Below are positions 26,555-34,194 of a stretch of DNA of 64,000 nt, piece after piece. Source of the DNA: Miniimonas arenae. Lineage in GTDB: Bacteria; Actinomycetota; Actinomycetes; Actinomycetales; Beutenbergiaceae. A program made the position numbers and the translations under genes. The notes below the pieces were generated by a model that did not search any database, was not told the DNA's origin, and worked only from the letters and a program-made list of their open reading frames with translations. The stretch lies in contig NZ_VENP01000012.1 in the NCBI RefSeq assembly GCF_006351005.1, forward strand, positions 1 to 64,000. The letters run 5' to 3'. Positions within the stretch are counted from its first letter, which is position 1; each line of letters opens with the position of its first letter.

Positions 26555-28036
26555 ATGTCGCCGTCTGATCAGGTCCTGGGTACCTCCGTCGAGGCCGGTG
26601 GAGCCACCGGCGGGGACTGGGTGCTGCACCCGGACCGCGCGCTGCCGGCGGAGCCGGGTGTGCGGGCGCTGGCCCGGGAGATCCTGTCCGCGGTGAGCGA
26701 CCTGCCGATCGTCTCGATGCACGGGCACGTCCCCGTGGAGTGGTTCGTGGAGAACGGGTCGTTCGGGAACCCCGCCGAGCTGCTCGTCGTGCCGGACCAC
26801 TACCTGGTGCGGATGCTGGTGTCGCAGGGCGCGACGCCCGCCGAGCTCGGCGTGCCCACCCGGACCGGGTCCGGCGTGACCGCCGAGGCCGACCCGCGGG
26901 AGATCTGGCGTCGGTTCTGCGCGGGCTGGCACCTCTTTCGCGGCACGCCGACCCGGTTCTGGATGGAGACCGAGCTCGTCGACATCTTCGGCGTCACGCA
27001 GCGCCCGAGCGCGGAGACGGCCGACGCGATCTACGACCGGATCCAGGCCGTCGTCGACTCCCCCGACTTCCGCCCCCGCGCGCTGCTGGACACGTTCGGC
27101 ATCGAGGTCGTCTCGACCACGGATCCGGCGTGGTCCGACCTCGCGCAGCACCACCGCCTCGCCGCCGAGGGCCTCGGGGACCGCGTCCTGCCGACGTTCC
27201 GGCCGGACGCCGTCCTCACCCTCACCTCACCGACCTGGATCGCGGACGTCGCGCGCCTCGGCGAGGCCGCCGGCGTCGACACCGGCTCGTACGCCGGCTA
27301 CCTGGAGGCCCTGCGGCTCCAGCGCGAGCGTTTCAAGGCCGCCGGCGCACGCGCCACCGACCACGGACTCGCCACCACGGACACCACACCCCTGTCCGAC
27401 GCCGAGGCGACCAGGCTCTACGCCGACGCCCTCGCCGGGAGGGTCACGCCCGAGGGCTCGACCGCGTTCGCCGGGCACATGATGTTCCAGATGGCCGCGA
27501 TGGCCGCCGAGGACCACCTCGTCATGCAGATCCACCCCGGCGTCCTGCGCGACCACGACCCCGCGATCGCTGCCGCCTACGGCCCCGACAAGGGCTACGA
27601 CATCCCGCTGGCGATCGAGTTCGCCCACGGGCTGCGCCCCCTGCTCAACGCGTTCGGGCACCACCCCGGCTTCCGGGCGATCGCGTTCACCATCGACGAG
27701 GACACCTACTCGCGCGAGCTCGCCCCGCTCGCGGGGGTCTACCCGGGCCTCAAGCTCGGTGCGCCGTGGTGGTTCCTCGACGCGCCCGACGCCATGCGTC
27801 GCTACCGGGAGGCCGTCACCGAGACCGCAGGGTTCTTCAACACCACCGGGTTCGTCGACGACACGCGCGCGTTCTGCTCGATCCCCGCCCGGCACGACCT
27901 GGCTCGCCGGATCGACGCAGGCTACCTCGCCCGCCTCGTGACCGAGCACCGCCTCGACCTCGACGAGGCCGTCGACACCGCGACCTACCTCGCCTACCGC
28001 GGCCCGCTCGAGGCCTACGCGGAGCTCGCCTCGTGA
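26555..28036 (+). CDS. uxaC: Glucuronate/galacturonate isomerase
   Basis: A 493-residue amidohydrolase-fold uronate isomerase converting D-galacturonate to D-tagaturonate (and glucuronate to fructuronate). The metal-site HxH is in IVSMHGHVPVEWF. Other family segments are FCAGWHLFRGTPTRFWMETEL, HHPGFRAIAFTIDEDTYSRELAPLAG and FFNTTGFVDDTRAFCSIPARHDLARR. ATG 26555 is six bases after GGAG. It follows the GH105 gene after 174 bp and overlaps uxaB by four bases. Confidence 0.95.
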   Translation: MSPSDQVLGTSVEAGGATGGDWVLHPDRALPAEPGVRALAREILSAVSDLPIVSMHGHVPVEWFVENGSFGNPAELLVVPDHYLVRMLVSQGATPAELGVPTRTGSGVTAEADPREIWRRFCAGWHLFRGTPTRFWMETELVDIFGVTQRPSAETADAIYDRIQAVVDSPDFRPRALLDTFGIEVVSTTDPAWSDLAQHHRLAAEGLGDRVLPTFRPDAVLTLTSPTWIADVARLGEAAGVDTGSYAGYLEALRLQRERFKAAGARATDHGLATTDTTPLSDAEATRLYADALAGRVTPEGSTAFAGHMMFQMAAMAAEDHLVMQIHPGVLRDHDPAIAAAYGPDKGYDIPLAIEFAHGLRPLLNAFGHHPGFRAIAFTIDEDTYSRELAPLAGVYPGLKLGAPWWFLDAPDAMRRYREAVTETAGFFNTTGFVDDTRAFCSIPARHDLARRIDAGYLARLVTEHRLDLDEAVDTATYLAYRGPLEAYAELAS

Positions 28037-29490
28037 GCACCAGCACGCTGCCTCGTCCCGGCGCGGCTGCCGACGGGCGCGAACCGCTGCCGATCACGAT
28101 CCTGCAGTTCGGCGCCGGCAACTTCCTGCGCGCGTTCGTCGACCTCATGGTCCAGCAGGCGAACGACGCCGGCGTGCTGCACGACGCGGTCGCGGCCGTG
28201 CAGTCCACGCCGTGGCCCGACCCCGCGCTCGCGCACCTCGAGGCGCAGGACGGGATCTACCACGTGCTGCTGGAGGGTGTGCGCGACGGCGCCCCCGTGC
28301 GCGAGTTCACCCGGGTCACGGCGGTGCAGCGGATCGTCCGCGCGCACGAGGACTTCGAGGCCTACCGCGCGCTCTACCTCTCGCCCGAGCTGCGCACGAT
28401 CGTGTCCAACACGACGGAGGCTGGCATCGCCTGGGTGCCGGGTGACGACCTCACCGCCACCCCGCCGCTGTCCTTCCCGGCGAAGATCACCGCGCTCCTG
28501 CTCGACCGCTTCCGGCACTTCGACGGCGACCCCGCCGCCGGCCTGCACGTCGTGTGCTGCGAGCTCATCGAGGACAACGCCACCACGCTGCGCGAGTACG
28601 TCCTGGGGCACGCCGCCGAGAACGCGCTGCCCGAGGCGTTCACGCAGTGGGTGCGCACCGCGTGCACCTTCCACGACACCCTCGTGGACCGCATCGTGCC
28701 CGGGTTCCCGCGGGAGGAGATCGACGCCATCCACGCCGAGCTCGGGGTCGCCGACCTGTCCGTCGTCAAGGGCGAGTACTTCGGCCTCTGGGTGATCGGC
28801 GGCGATCCCGTGATCCGCGACGTCCTGCCCCTGGACCGCGCCGGCCTGCCGGTCGAGTTCGTCCCGGACGTGCGCCCGGTGCGCGAGAAGAAGGTCCGCA
28901 TCCTCAACGGGCTGCACACGGCGATGTCCGCCGTCGGGCTCCTGCTCGGTGCCACCTCGGTGCGCGAGGCGGACGCGCGACCCGACGTCGCCGCCTACCT
29001 GCGCGCGCTGCTCGAGCGGGAGGTGCTGCCGACGATCCCGGGCGACCCGGACGCGCTGCGCGCCTTCGCGGCCTCGATCGTCGAGCGGTTCGCCAACCCC
29101 TACCTCCACCACCTGCTCGGCGACATCGCGCTCAACGCGCTGTCGAAGTACCGCGCGCGCAACCTGCCCGTGCTGCTGGACGGCTGGGCGGCCGGGCGCG
29201 AGGCGCCGCGGACCGCGTTCGCGCTCGCCGCGCTCCTCGTACTCGACTCCGGCCGGCTCGGACCGGAGGACTTCACGCCGCGGGACGACGCCGAGCCGCT
29301 CGCCGTCGTGCGGGACACCTTCGACGCTCACGACGTCGAGGCCTGGGTCCGGCGCAGCGTCCTCGCCGCCGCGTACCTCGAGCCGGGCGACGCCCGCCTG
29401 GACCGGCTCGTGCGCGAGGTGACCGGGCACGCCCGGGCGTTGCTCGCCGTCGGGCCCGAGGCGGCCCTCGCCGCGCTCGTCGACGGCTGA
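28033..29490 (+). CDS. uxaB: Tagaturonate reductase
   Basis: A 485-residue member of the polyol-specific long-chain dehydrogenase (mannitol dehydrogenase) family that reduces tagaturonate to altronate. The nucleotide-binding region is ITILQFGAGNFLRAFVD. The catalytic K-x(4)-N-x(2)-H signature is in KVRILNGLHTAMSAVG, and SNTTEAGI and VVKGEYFGLWVIGG are family segments. GTG 28033 overlaps the uxaC stop (GTGA). Fructuronate reductase UxuB is the close alternative; pairing with uxaA favours UxaB. The dispersed motif encodes LLAVGPE near the C-terminus. It converges on uvrD2 with a 13-bp gap. Confidence 0.92.
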   Translation: MSTSTLPRPGAAADGREPLPITILQFGAGNFLRAFVDLMVQQANDAGVLHDAVAAVQSTPWPDPALAHLEAQDGIYHVLLEGVRDGAPVREFTRVTAVQRIVRAHEDFEAYRALYLSPELRTIVSNTTEAGIAWVPGDDLTATPPLSFPAKITALLLDRFRHFDGDPAAGLHVVCCELIEDNATTLREYVLGHAAENALPEAFTQWVRTACTFHDTLVDRIVPGFPREEIDAIHAELGVADLSVVKGEYFGLWVIGGDPVIRDVLPLDRAGLPVEFVPDVRPVREKKVRILNGLHTAMSAVGLLLGATSVREADARPDVAAYLRALLEREVLPTIPGDPDALRAFAASIVERFANPYLHHLLGDIALNALSKYRARNLPVLLDGWAAGREAPRTAFALAALLVLDSGRLGPEDFTPRDDAEPLAVVRDTFDAHDVEAWVRRSVLAAAYLEPGDARLDRLVREVTGHARALLAVGPEAALAALVDG

Positions 29491-29503
29491 GGCGCGACCG
29501 GCG

Positions 29504-31525
29504 TCAGTCGGTGCGGGCGTCGGCGACGATCGCGAGGACCGCGCCGCCGTAGGCCTCGATCTTGGCCGCGCCGATGCCGCGCAGCAGCGCGAGCTGGCGC
29601 AGGTTGCGCGGCTTGGCCGTCGCGATGGCCACGAGCGTGGTGTCGTGCATGATCGTGTAGGCGGGCTTGCTCGTCTCCTTCGCGAGCTCGCCGCGCCAGG
29701 TCCGCAGCGCCTCGAAGACGGCGGGGTCGGCGTCGCCCATCGCGTCCTGGACGGCCTGCGCGCGCACCCGGCGGCGCTGGCGCTGGGTGAGGTGCACGCC
29801 GTCGGCGGGCCAGATGCCGTCGAGGAAGCGCGACGGCTTGCGGCTCGCCCGGCCGCCCGCGGTGCGGGCCCGGGCGTAGGAGATCGCAAGGTGCTCGCGG
29901 GCGCGCGTGACGCCCACGTAGAGGAGCCGGCGCTCCTCGGCGATCTCCTCGTCCTCCTCGGCGAACGAGATGGGCAGCAGGCCCTCGCTCACGCCGACGA
30001 GGAACACCGCGTCCCACTCCAGGCCCTTGGCGGAGTGCAGGGAGGCGAGGGTCACGCCGTCGACCGTCGGAGCGTGCTGCTCGGCGGCGCGCTCGGTGAG
30101 CTCGGTGAGGTAGGCGTCGAGGTCGGCGCCGCGCCGCTGCGCGAGGTCGTCCGCGAGCGCGACGAGCGCGTCCAGGGACTCCCACCGCTCGCGCACCGCG
30201 CCGCGCGCCTCGGGCGCGGTGGGCGACCAGCCCGCGCCCGTCAGCACGTCCCGCACGGTCTGCGGCATCGGCGTGTCCGGGTCGGCCCCGCGGGCGGCGC
30301 CGCGCAGCAGCGCCACCGCCTCGCGGACCTCGCGCCGGGAGAAGAACCGCTCGCCGCCGCGCACGACGTAGCCGACCCCCGCGGCCGCCAGGGCCTGCTC
30401 GAACGCCTCGCCCTGCGCGTTCGTCCGGTAGAGCACCGCCATCTCGCTGGCCGGCACGCCGCGCGCCACCAGCGCCGCGACCCGCTCGGCGACGCCACGC
30501 GCCTCGTGCTCGTCGTCGTCGTACGTCTCGAACGCGACCGGCGGGCCCGAGGGACGCTGCGCGACGAGGCGCACGGCGGCGTCGTTGCGGTCCCGACCCG
30601 CCCGGGCGAGCACGTCGTTGGCGAGGCCGACGACCTCGGGGGTGGAGCGGTAGTCGCGGACGAGCCGCACGACGACGGCGCCCGGGTGTGCCTTCGGGAA
30701 GTCGGTGAGGTAGCGCGGGCTCGCGCCCGTGAAGGAGTAGATGGTCTGGGAGACGTCGCCCACCACGCAGAGGTCGTGCCGATCCCCGAGCCAGAGGTCG
30801 AGCAGCCGCTGCTGGAGCGGGGAGACGTCCTGGTACTCGTCCACCACGAAGTGGCGGTACTGGTCGCGCACCGTGCGCGCGATGTCCTCGCGCTCGGCGA
30901 GGATGCCGACCGTCAGCAGCAGCACGTCCTCGAAGTCGATGACGCCGCGCTCGGTCTTGACCTCCTCGTAGACGCCGAGGAGCCGGGCGATCGTGGTGAG
31001 ATCGTGGCCCGCGGCGCCCGTCCGGCCCGCCCGCGTCGCGGAGCGCACGTAGTCGTCCGCCGTGACGAGGCTGACCTTGGACCACTCGATCTCGGCCGCG
31101 AGGTCGCGGATCGCGAGCCGGTCGGCGCCGAGCCCGAGGCGCCCCGACGCCTCCGCGACGAGCGGCGCCTTGTGCTCGGCGAGCCGCGGCAGCGCGCCGC
31201 CCACGACCTGCGGCCAGAAGTAGGAGAGCTGCCGCAGCGCCGCGGCGTGGAACGTCCGCGCCTGGACGCCGGAGACGCCGAGGTCGCGCAGGCGGGTACG
31301 CATCTCCGACGCCGCGCGCGCGGTGAAGGTTACGGCGAGCACGCGGGTCGGCGCGAACGCGCCGGTCGCGACGCCGTGCGCGATCCGGTAGGTGATCGCG
31401 CGGGTCTTGCCCGTGCCGGCGCCGGCGAGCACGCACAGCGGACCGGACAGGTGCTGGGCGACCTCGCGCTGGTCGGGGTCGAGGTCGGCGAGCAGCTGCT
31501 CGGGGGTGCGGGGTTCGGCGGACAT
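29504..31525 (-). CDS. uvrD2: ATP-dependent DNA helicase UvrD2
   Basis: A 673-residue SF1A 3'-5' helicase. Visible motifs are the Q-motif region LDPDQREVAQHLSG, Walker A AGAGTGKTRAI, Walker B DEYQDVSPLQQRLLD, GDVSQTIYSFTGAS, VTLASLHSAKGLEW and LLYVGVTRAREHL. A C-terminal HRDC domain covers about residues 590-670 (FEALRTWRGELAKETSKPAY). The linker that carries a tetracysteine motif in mycobacterial UvrD2 has no cysteine here. Start ATG 31525 with GAGG nine bases upstream; ATG 31534 is possible. Its position beside mycoredoxin and nudC matches the mycobacterial order. Confidence 0.92.
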   Translation of the reverse strand: MSAEPRTPEQLLADLDPDQREVAQHLSGPLCVLAGAGTGKTRAITYRIAHGVATGAFAPTRVLAVTFTARAASEMRTRLRDLGVSGVQARTFHAAALRQLSYFWPQVVGGALPRLAEHKAPLVAEASGRLGLGADRLAIRDLAAEIEWSKVSLVTADDYVRSATRAGRTGAAGHDLTTIARLLGVYEEVKTERGVIDFEDVLLLTVGILAEREDIARTVRDQYRHFVVDEYQDVSPLQQRLLDLWLGDRHDLCVVGDVSQTIYSFTGASPRYLTDFPKAHPGAVVVRLVRDYRSTPEVVGLANDVLARAGRDRNDAAVRLVAQRPSGPPVAFETYDDDEHEARGVAERVAALVARGVPASEMAVLYRTNAQGEAFEQALAAAGVGYVVRGGERFFSRREVREAVALLRGAARGADPDTPMPQTVRDVLTGAGWSPTAPEARGAVRERWESLDALVALADDLAQRRGADLDAYLTELTERAAEQHAPTVDGVTLASLHSAKGLEWDAVFLVGVSEGLLPISFAEEDEEIAEERRLLYVGVTRAREHLAISYARARTAGGRASRKPSRFLDGIWPADGVHLTQRQRRRVRAQAVQDAMGDADPAVFEALRTWRGELAKETSKPAYTIMHDTTLVAIATAKPRNLRQLALLRGIGAAKIEAYGGAVLAIVADARTD

Positions 31526-31658
31526 CGCTGCCATCCTCGCAGGTGGGTGCGACACGCGGCGGCGACGCTGTGGATGCCCCACGTGGCGCGGACGCGACGT
31601 CCGGCCGACACGCGCGCACCGCGGAATAGCGCGCCGCGCGGCGCGGTTGAGCCACGCA

Positions 31659-31924
31659 TGAGCACCCCCACGCTGCCCGACGCCGGCACCATCACGATGT
31701 TCTCCACCACGTGGTGCGGCTACTGCCGCCGCCTCAAGACGCAGCTCGACAAGGAGGGCATCGCCTACACCGAGGTCAACATCGAGCAGGAGCCGGGTGC
31801 CGCCGAATTCGTCGAGAACGTCAACGGCGGGAACCAGACCGTTCCCACGGTGCTCTTCCCCGACGGCTCGGCCCTCACGAACCCCTCGCTCGCGCAGGTG
31901 CGCTCGCAGCTCGCCGACGCCTGA
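31659..31924 (+). CDS. Mycoredoxin / glutaredoxin-family protein
   Basis: A redoxin of 88 codons (about 87 residues) with the active site TTWCGYCRRLKTQLDKEGI; CGYC is the mycoredoxin-1 motif. The cis-proline is in QTVPTVLFPDGS. It would reduce mycothiol mixed disulphides in the cytoplasm using electrons from mycothiol. The start MSTPTLPDAGTITMFSTT is taken from the ATG at about 31659. It is divergent from uvrD2, as in other actinobacteria, and is followed by the tandem/inverted repeat element at 31936. Confidence 0.9.
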
Positions 31925-31935
31925 CGCTCGCGGGT

Positions 31936-32162
31936 CCGCGTCACGCCGGAGCGACTCACCGTGACGTCACAGCGACTGGTCGTCACGCCAGAGCGACTCA
32001 CCGTGACGTCACAGCGACCGAGACGGGCCGCGGCCTCAGGCGCAAGTCTCTGACCAGCGCCGATGCATGGTTCCTGCCGTATGGGGGGCGGTGAGTCGCT
32101 CTCCCGTCACGACCAGTCGCTCTCCCGTCACGACCAGTCGCTCTCCCGTCACGACCAGTCGC
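31936..32162. repeat. Intergenic element: 21-bp units, four forward and three reverse
   Basis: Between the convergent mycoredoxin and nudC genes, four 21-bp units run forward (31936-31956, 31957-31977, 31978-31998, 31999-32019), each ending GAGCGACT or CAGCGACT/CAGCGACC. After a 74-bp centre, three perfect 21-bp units beginning AGTCGCTCTCCCGTC run in the reverse sense (32094-32114, 32115-32135, 32136-32156), with a partial fourth. Reverse units match the complement of the third forward unit at 18 of 21 positions, so the transcript can fold into a long interrupted hairpin that may also terminate both genes. Confidence 0.85.
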
Positions 32163-32169
32163 GGTGGCG

Positions 32170-33171
32170 TCAGTCGGGAAGCTCGCTCCCGTACCAGGCC
32201 TCGATGAGCGCCCGCGCGATCGACGTCCGCATCGGGAGCCCGACGGCGCCGCTCCCCACCGCGTCGCGCAGATCCTGGCGGGAGTACCACTCCGCGTGGG
32301 TGATCTCCACGCCGTCGGGCGTCGGGGCGTCGGCGGGCTCGCCGTCGGGCCCGACGACCCACGCGTGGAACCCGACCATGAGCGAGGCGGGGAACGGCCA
32401 CGGCTGCGCGCCCGCGTAGGCGACCGGTCCGACGTCGAGGCCGACCTCCTCGGCCACCTCCCGCCGAACCGCGGCCTCCAGGCCCTCCCCCGCCTCGACG
32501 AACCCGGCCAGCACCGAGCGACGCCGCTCGGGCCACGCCACCGAGCGGGCGAGCAGGAGCCGGTCCGCGGCGTCGTGCACCGCCATGATCACCGCGGGAT
32601 CCGTGCGCGGGTAGTGCGAGGAGCCGTCCGCCGGGCACCGCGTGGACCAGCCCGCCTCGGCCACCTCGACCTCCGCACCGCACCGCGGGCAGTGCGTGTG
32701 GGTGCGGCGCCACTGCGCGAGCGCGACGGCGCAGGTCGCCAGCCCGGCGTCGCGCGCGTCCAGGAGATGGCCGGCGTCGCGCAGGGTCACGATCTCGGCG
32801 TCGGCGTCGGCCGCGGGCTCGTGGTCGTCGTCGGCCAGCGCCGCGACCGCGGTAGCGAGCGAGACGCCGTCGGGCGGGGTCCACGAGACGTAGCCCGCGT
32901 CGCCGTCACGCCCCAGGTAGGCCAGCTCGCCCTGCGGGTCCAGCCGTGCGGGCGGCACGAGCAGCAGCGCGGGCTCGCCGCCGGGGCGGACCGCGAGCTC
33001 CGGCCCCGAGACCAGCAGCGCTCGCGCGGCGGGGTCCGCCCGCAGCCGTTCGAGCAGCCCCGCCTCGGCTCGTGACGCCGCGTCCCGGTCGACGACGGCG
33101 CGGCCCAGCGGGAGCGGGTCGGGCAGCGGATCGGGCATGCGGAGCGTCGGGGTGGGACTGGGAGACGGCAC
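32170..33171 (-). CDS. nudC: NAD(+)/NADH diphosphatase (NudC)
   Basis: A 333-residue Nudix hydrolase that cleaves NAD(H) and removes NAD caps from RNA. The zinc ribbon has CPRCGAEVE and a later cysteine in STRCPADG, followed by HYPRTDPAVIMAVHD. The Nudix box is GFVEAGEGLEAAVRREVAEE. The downstream NudC signature appears as AQPWPFPASLM, with alanine replacing the first serine of SQPWPFPxS. A loop contains GPDGEPADAPTPDG, from the dispersed motif. GTG 33171 is six bases after TAGCGT (leaderless); ATG 33138 is the alternative. Confidence 0.92.
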   Translation of the reverse strand: MPSPSPTPTLRMPDPLPDPLPLGRAVVDRDAASRAEAGLLERLRADPAARALLVSGPELAVRPGGEPALLLVPPARLDPQGELAYLGRDGDAGYVSWTPPDGVSLATAVAALADDDHEPAADADAEIVTLRDAGHLLDARDAGLATCAVALAQWRRTHTHCPRCGAEVEVAEAGWSTRCPADGSSHYPRTDPAVIMAVHDAADRLLLARSVAWPERRRSVLAGFVEAGEGLEAAVRREVAEEVGLDVGPVAYAGAQPWPFPASLMVGFHAWVVGPDGEPADAPTPDGVEITHAEWYSRQDLRDAVGSGAVGLPMRTSIARALIEAWYGSELPD

Positions 33172-33267
33172 GACGTCACGCTACGCCGCGCGCCCGCCGG
33201 CCCGACCCCGCCGGCGGAGCGGCGCGCCCCCGAGACCCCCGGTGGCGTGGACGCGTAGCGTGTCCGC
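33172..33267. promoter_or_regulatory. Divergent leaderless promoter pair (nudC and kinase-like gene)
   Basis: Both genes have TAGCGT exactly six bases before a GTG start: 33183-33178 for nudC on the minus strand and 33256-33261 for the kinase-like gene on the plus strand. The spacing puts the transcription start at the start codon. No Shine-Dalgarno sequence is seen for either. Confidence 0.6.
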
Positions 33268-34194
33268 GTGTCCACCCCCACCCCGCGCTGGTCGACGTCC
33301 TACCTCGCGGCCCTCGCCGTCGCGGCCGTCCCCGGCCTGGACGCGGTGGCGACCCGGCACCCGCGAACGGTCACCGAGCACCTCGAGGTGACGGGCGTGC
33401 TCGACTCCGCCGGCCGCGCGTGGGTCGTGCGCGCCCCCCGCGACGACGCGACGGGCGCCGCGCTCGCCCTCGAGTCGGCGCTGCTCGCCGCGCTGGAGCG
33501 CGAGGACCTGCCCTTCGACCTCGCGCGCACCGCGGGCTGGGTCGAGCTCGACGACGGCGGGCGGGCCGTCGTGCAGACCGCGCTGCCCGGTCGGCCGCTC
33601 GTGCTGGCGGCCCTGCACGCCGGGCCGGGCGTCGCGGCCGACCTGGGTGCGGCGCTGGCCGCGCTGCACCGCGTGCCGCTCGACACCGTCTCCGACCTCG
33701 TCCCCGTGTACGACGCCGAGGCGTGCCGCACCCGTCTGCTCGCCGAGCTGGACGCGCTGGCCGCAACGGGCCGCGTGCCGGCCGTGCTGCTGCGCCGCTG
33801 GGAGCACGCGCTCGAGGACGTCGCGCTGTGGCGGTTCTCGACGACCTTCGTGCACGGCGACCTCGCCTCCGACCGCGTGCTCGTCGAGGGCGAGGAGGTG
33901 GTCGCGCTCGAGGACTTCGCGCAGGCCCACGTCGGCGACCCCGCCGTCGACCTCGCGTGGCTCGTGGCGGCGGCGCCGGAGGACGCGCTGGAGTCGGTGC
34001 TGGAGGCGTACGCGCTGGGCGCGCCCGAGGGCGATGCGCACGCGCTCGACCGCGCGCAGCTCCTCAGCGAGCTCGCACTCGGTCGCTGGCTGCAGCACGG
34101 GCTCCGGGTCTCGGAGCCGCAGGTGGTGGCCGAGGCCGAGGAGATGCTCGCCGACCTCGCCGAGGCGGTCACCGCCGTTCCCGACGAGGACTAG
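33268..34194 (+). CDS. Aminoglycoside/macrolide phosphotransferase-like kinase-fold protein
   Basis: A 308-residue APH-fold protein. The catalytic loop reads TTFVHGDLASDRVLV and the metal-binding region LEDFAQAHVGDPAVDLAWLV. The catalytic aspartate of HGD and the aspartate of EDF are present, but the usual loop asparagine (HGDxxxxN) is arginine. It is therefore either a divergent kinase or a scaffold. It sits between nudC and adnB, convergent with adnB, and transcription starts from a leaderless GTG. No real evidence that it modifies an antibiotic. Confidence 0.8.
   Translation: MSTPTPRWSTSYLAALAVAAVPGLDAVATRHPRTVTEHLEVTGVLDSAGRAWVVRAPRDDATGAALALESALLAALEREDLPFDLARTAGWVELDDGGRAVVQTALPGRPLVLAALHAGPGVAADLGAALAALHRVPLDTVSDLVPVYDAEACRTRLLAELDALAATGRVPAVLLRRWEHALEDVALWRFSTTFVHGDLASDRVLVEGEEVVALEDFAQAHVGDPAVDLAWLVAAAPEDALESVLEAYALGAPEGDAHALDRAQLLSELALGRWLQHGLRVSEPQVVAEAEEMLADLAEAVTAVPDED

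Noticed and set aside
26335..26568. Short open frames between GH105 and uxaC
   Set aside because: They are out-of-frame continuations of the frameshifted GH105 gene into the intergenic gap and have no start signal or similarity.
31936..32162. Possible CRISPR array
   Set aside because: Units of 21 bp abut each other with no unique spacers, orientation reverses in the middle, and there are no cas genes in the window.
33268..34194. Calling the kinase-like gene a macrolide or aminoglycoside resistance gene
   Set aside because: Only fold-level similarity is visible and the loop asparagine is missing; synteny places it among repair genes.
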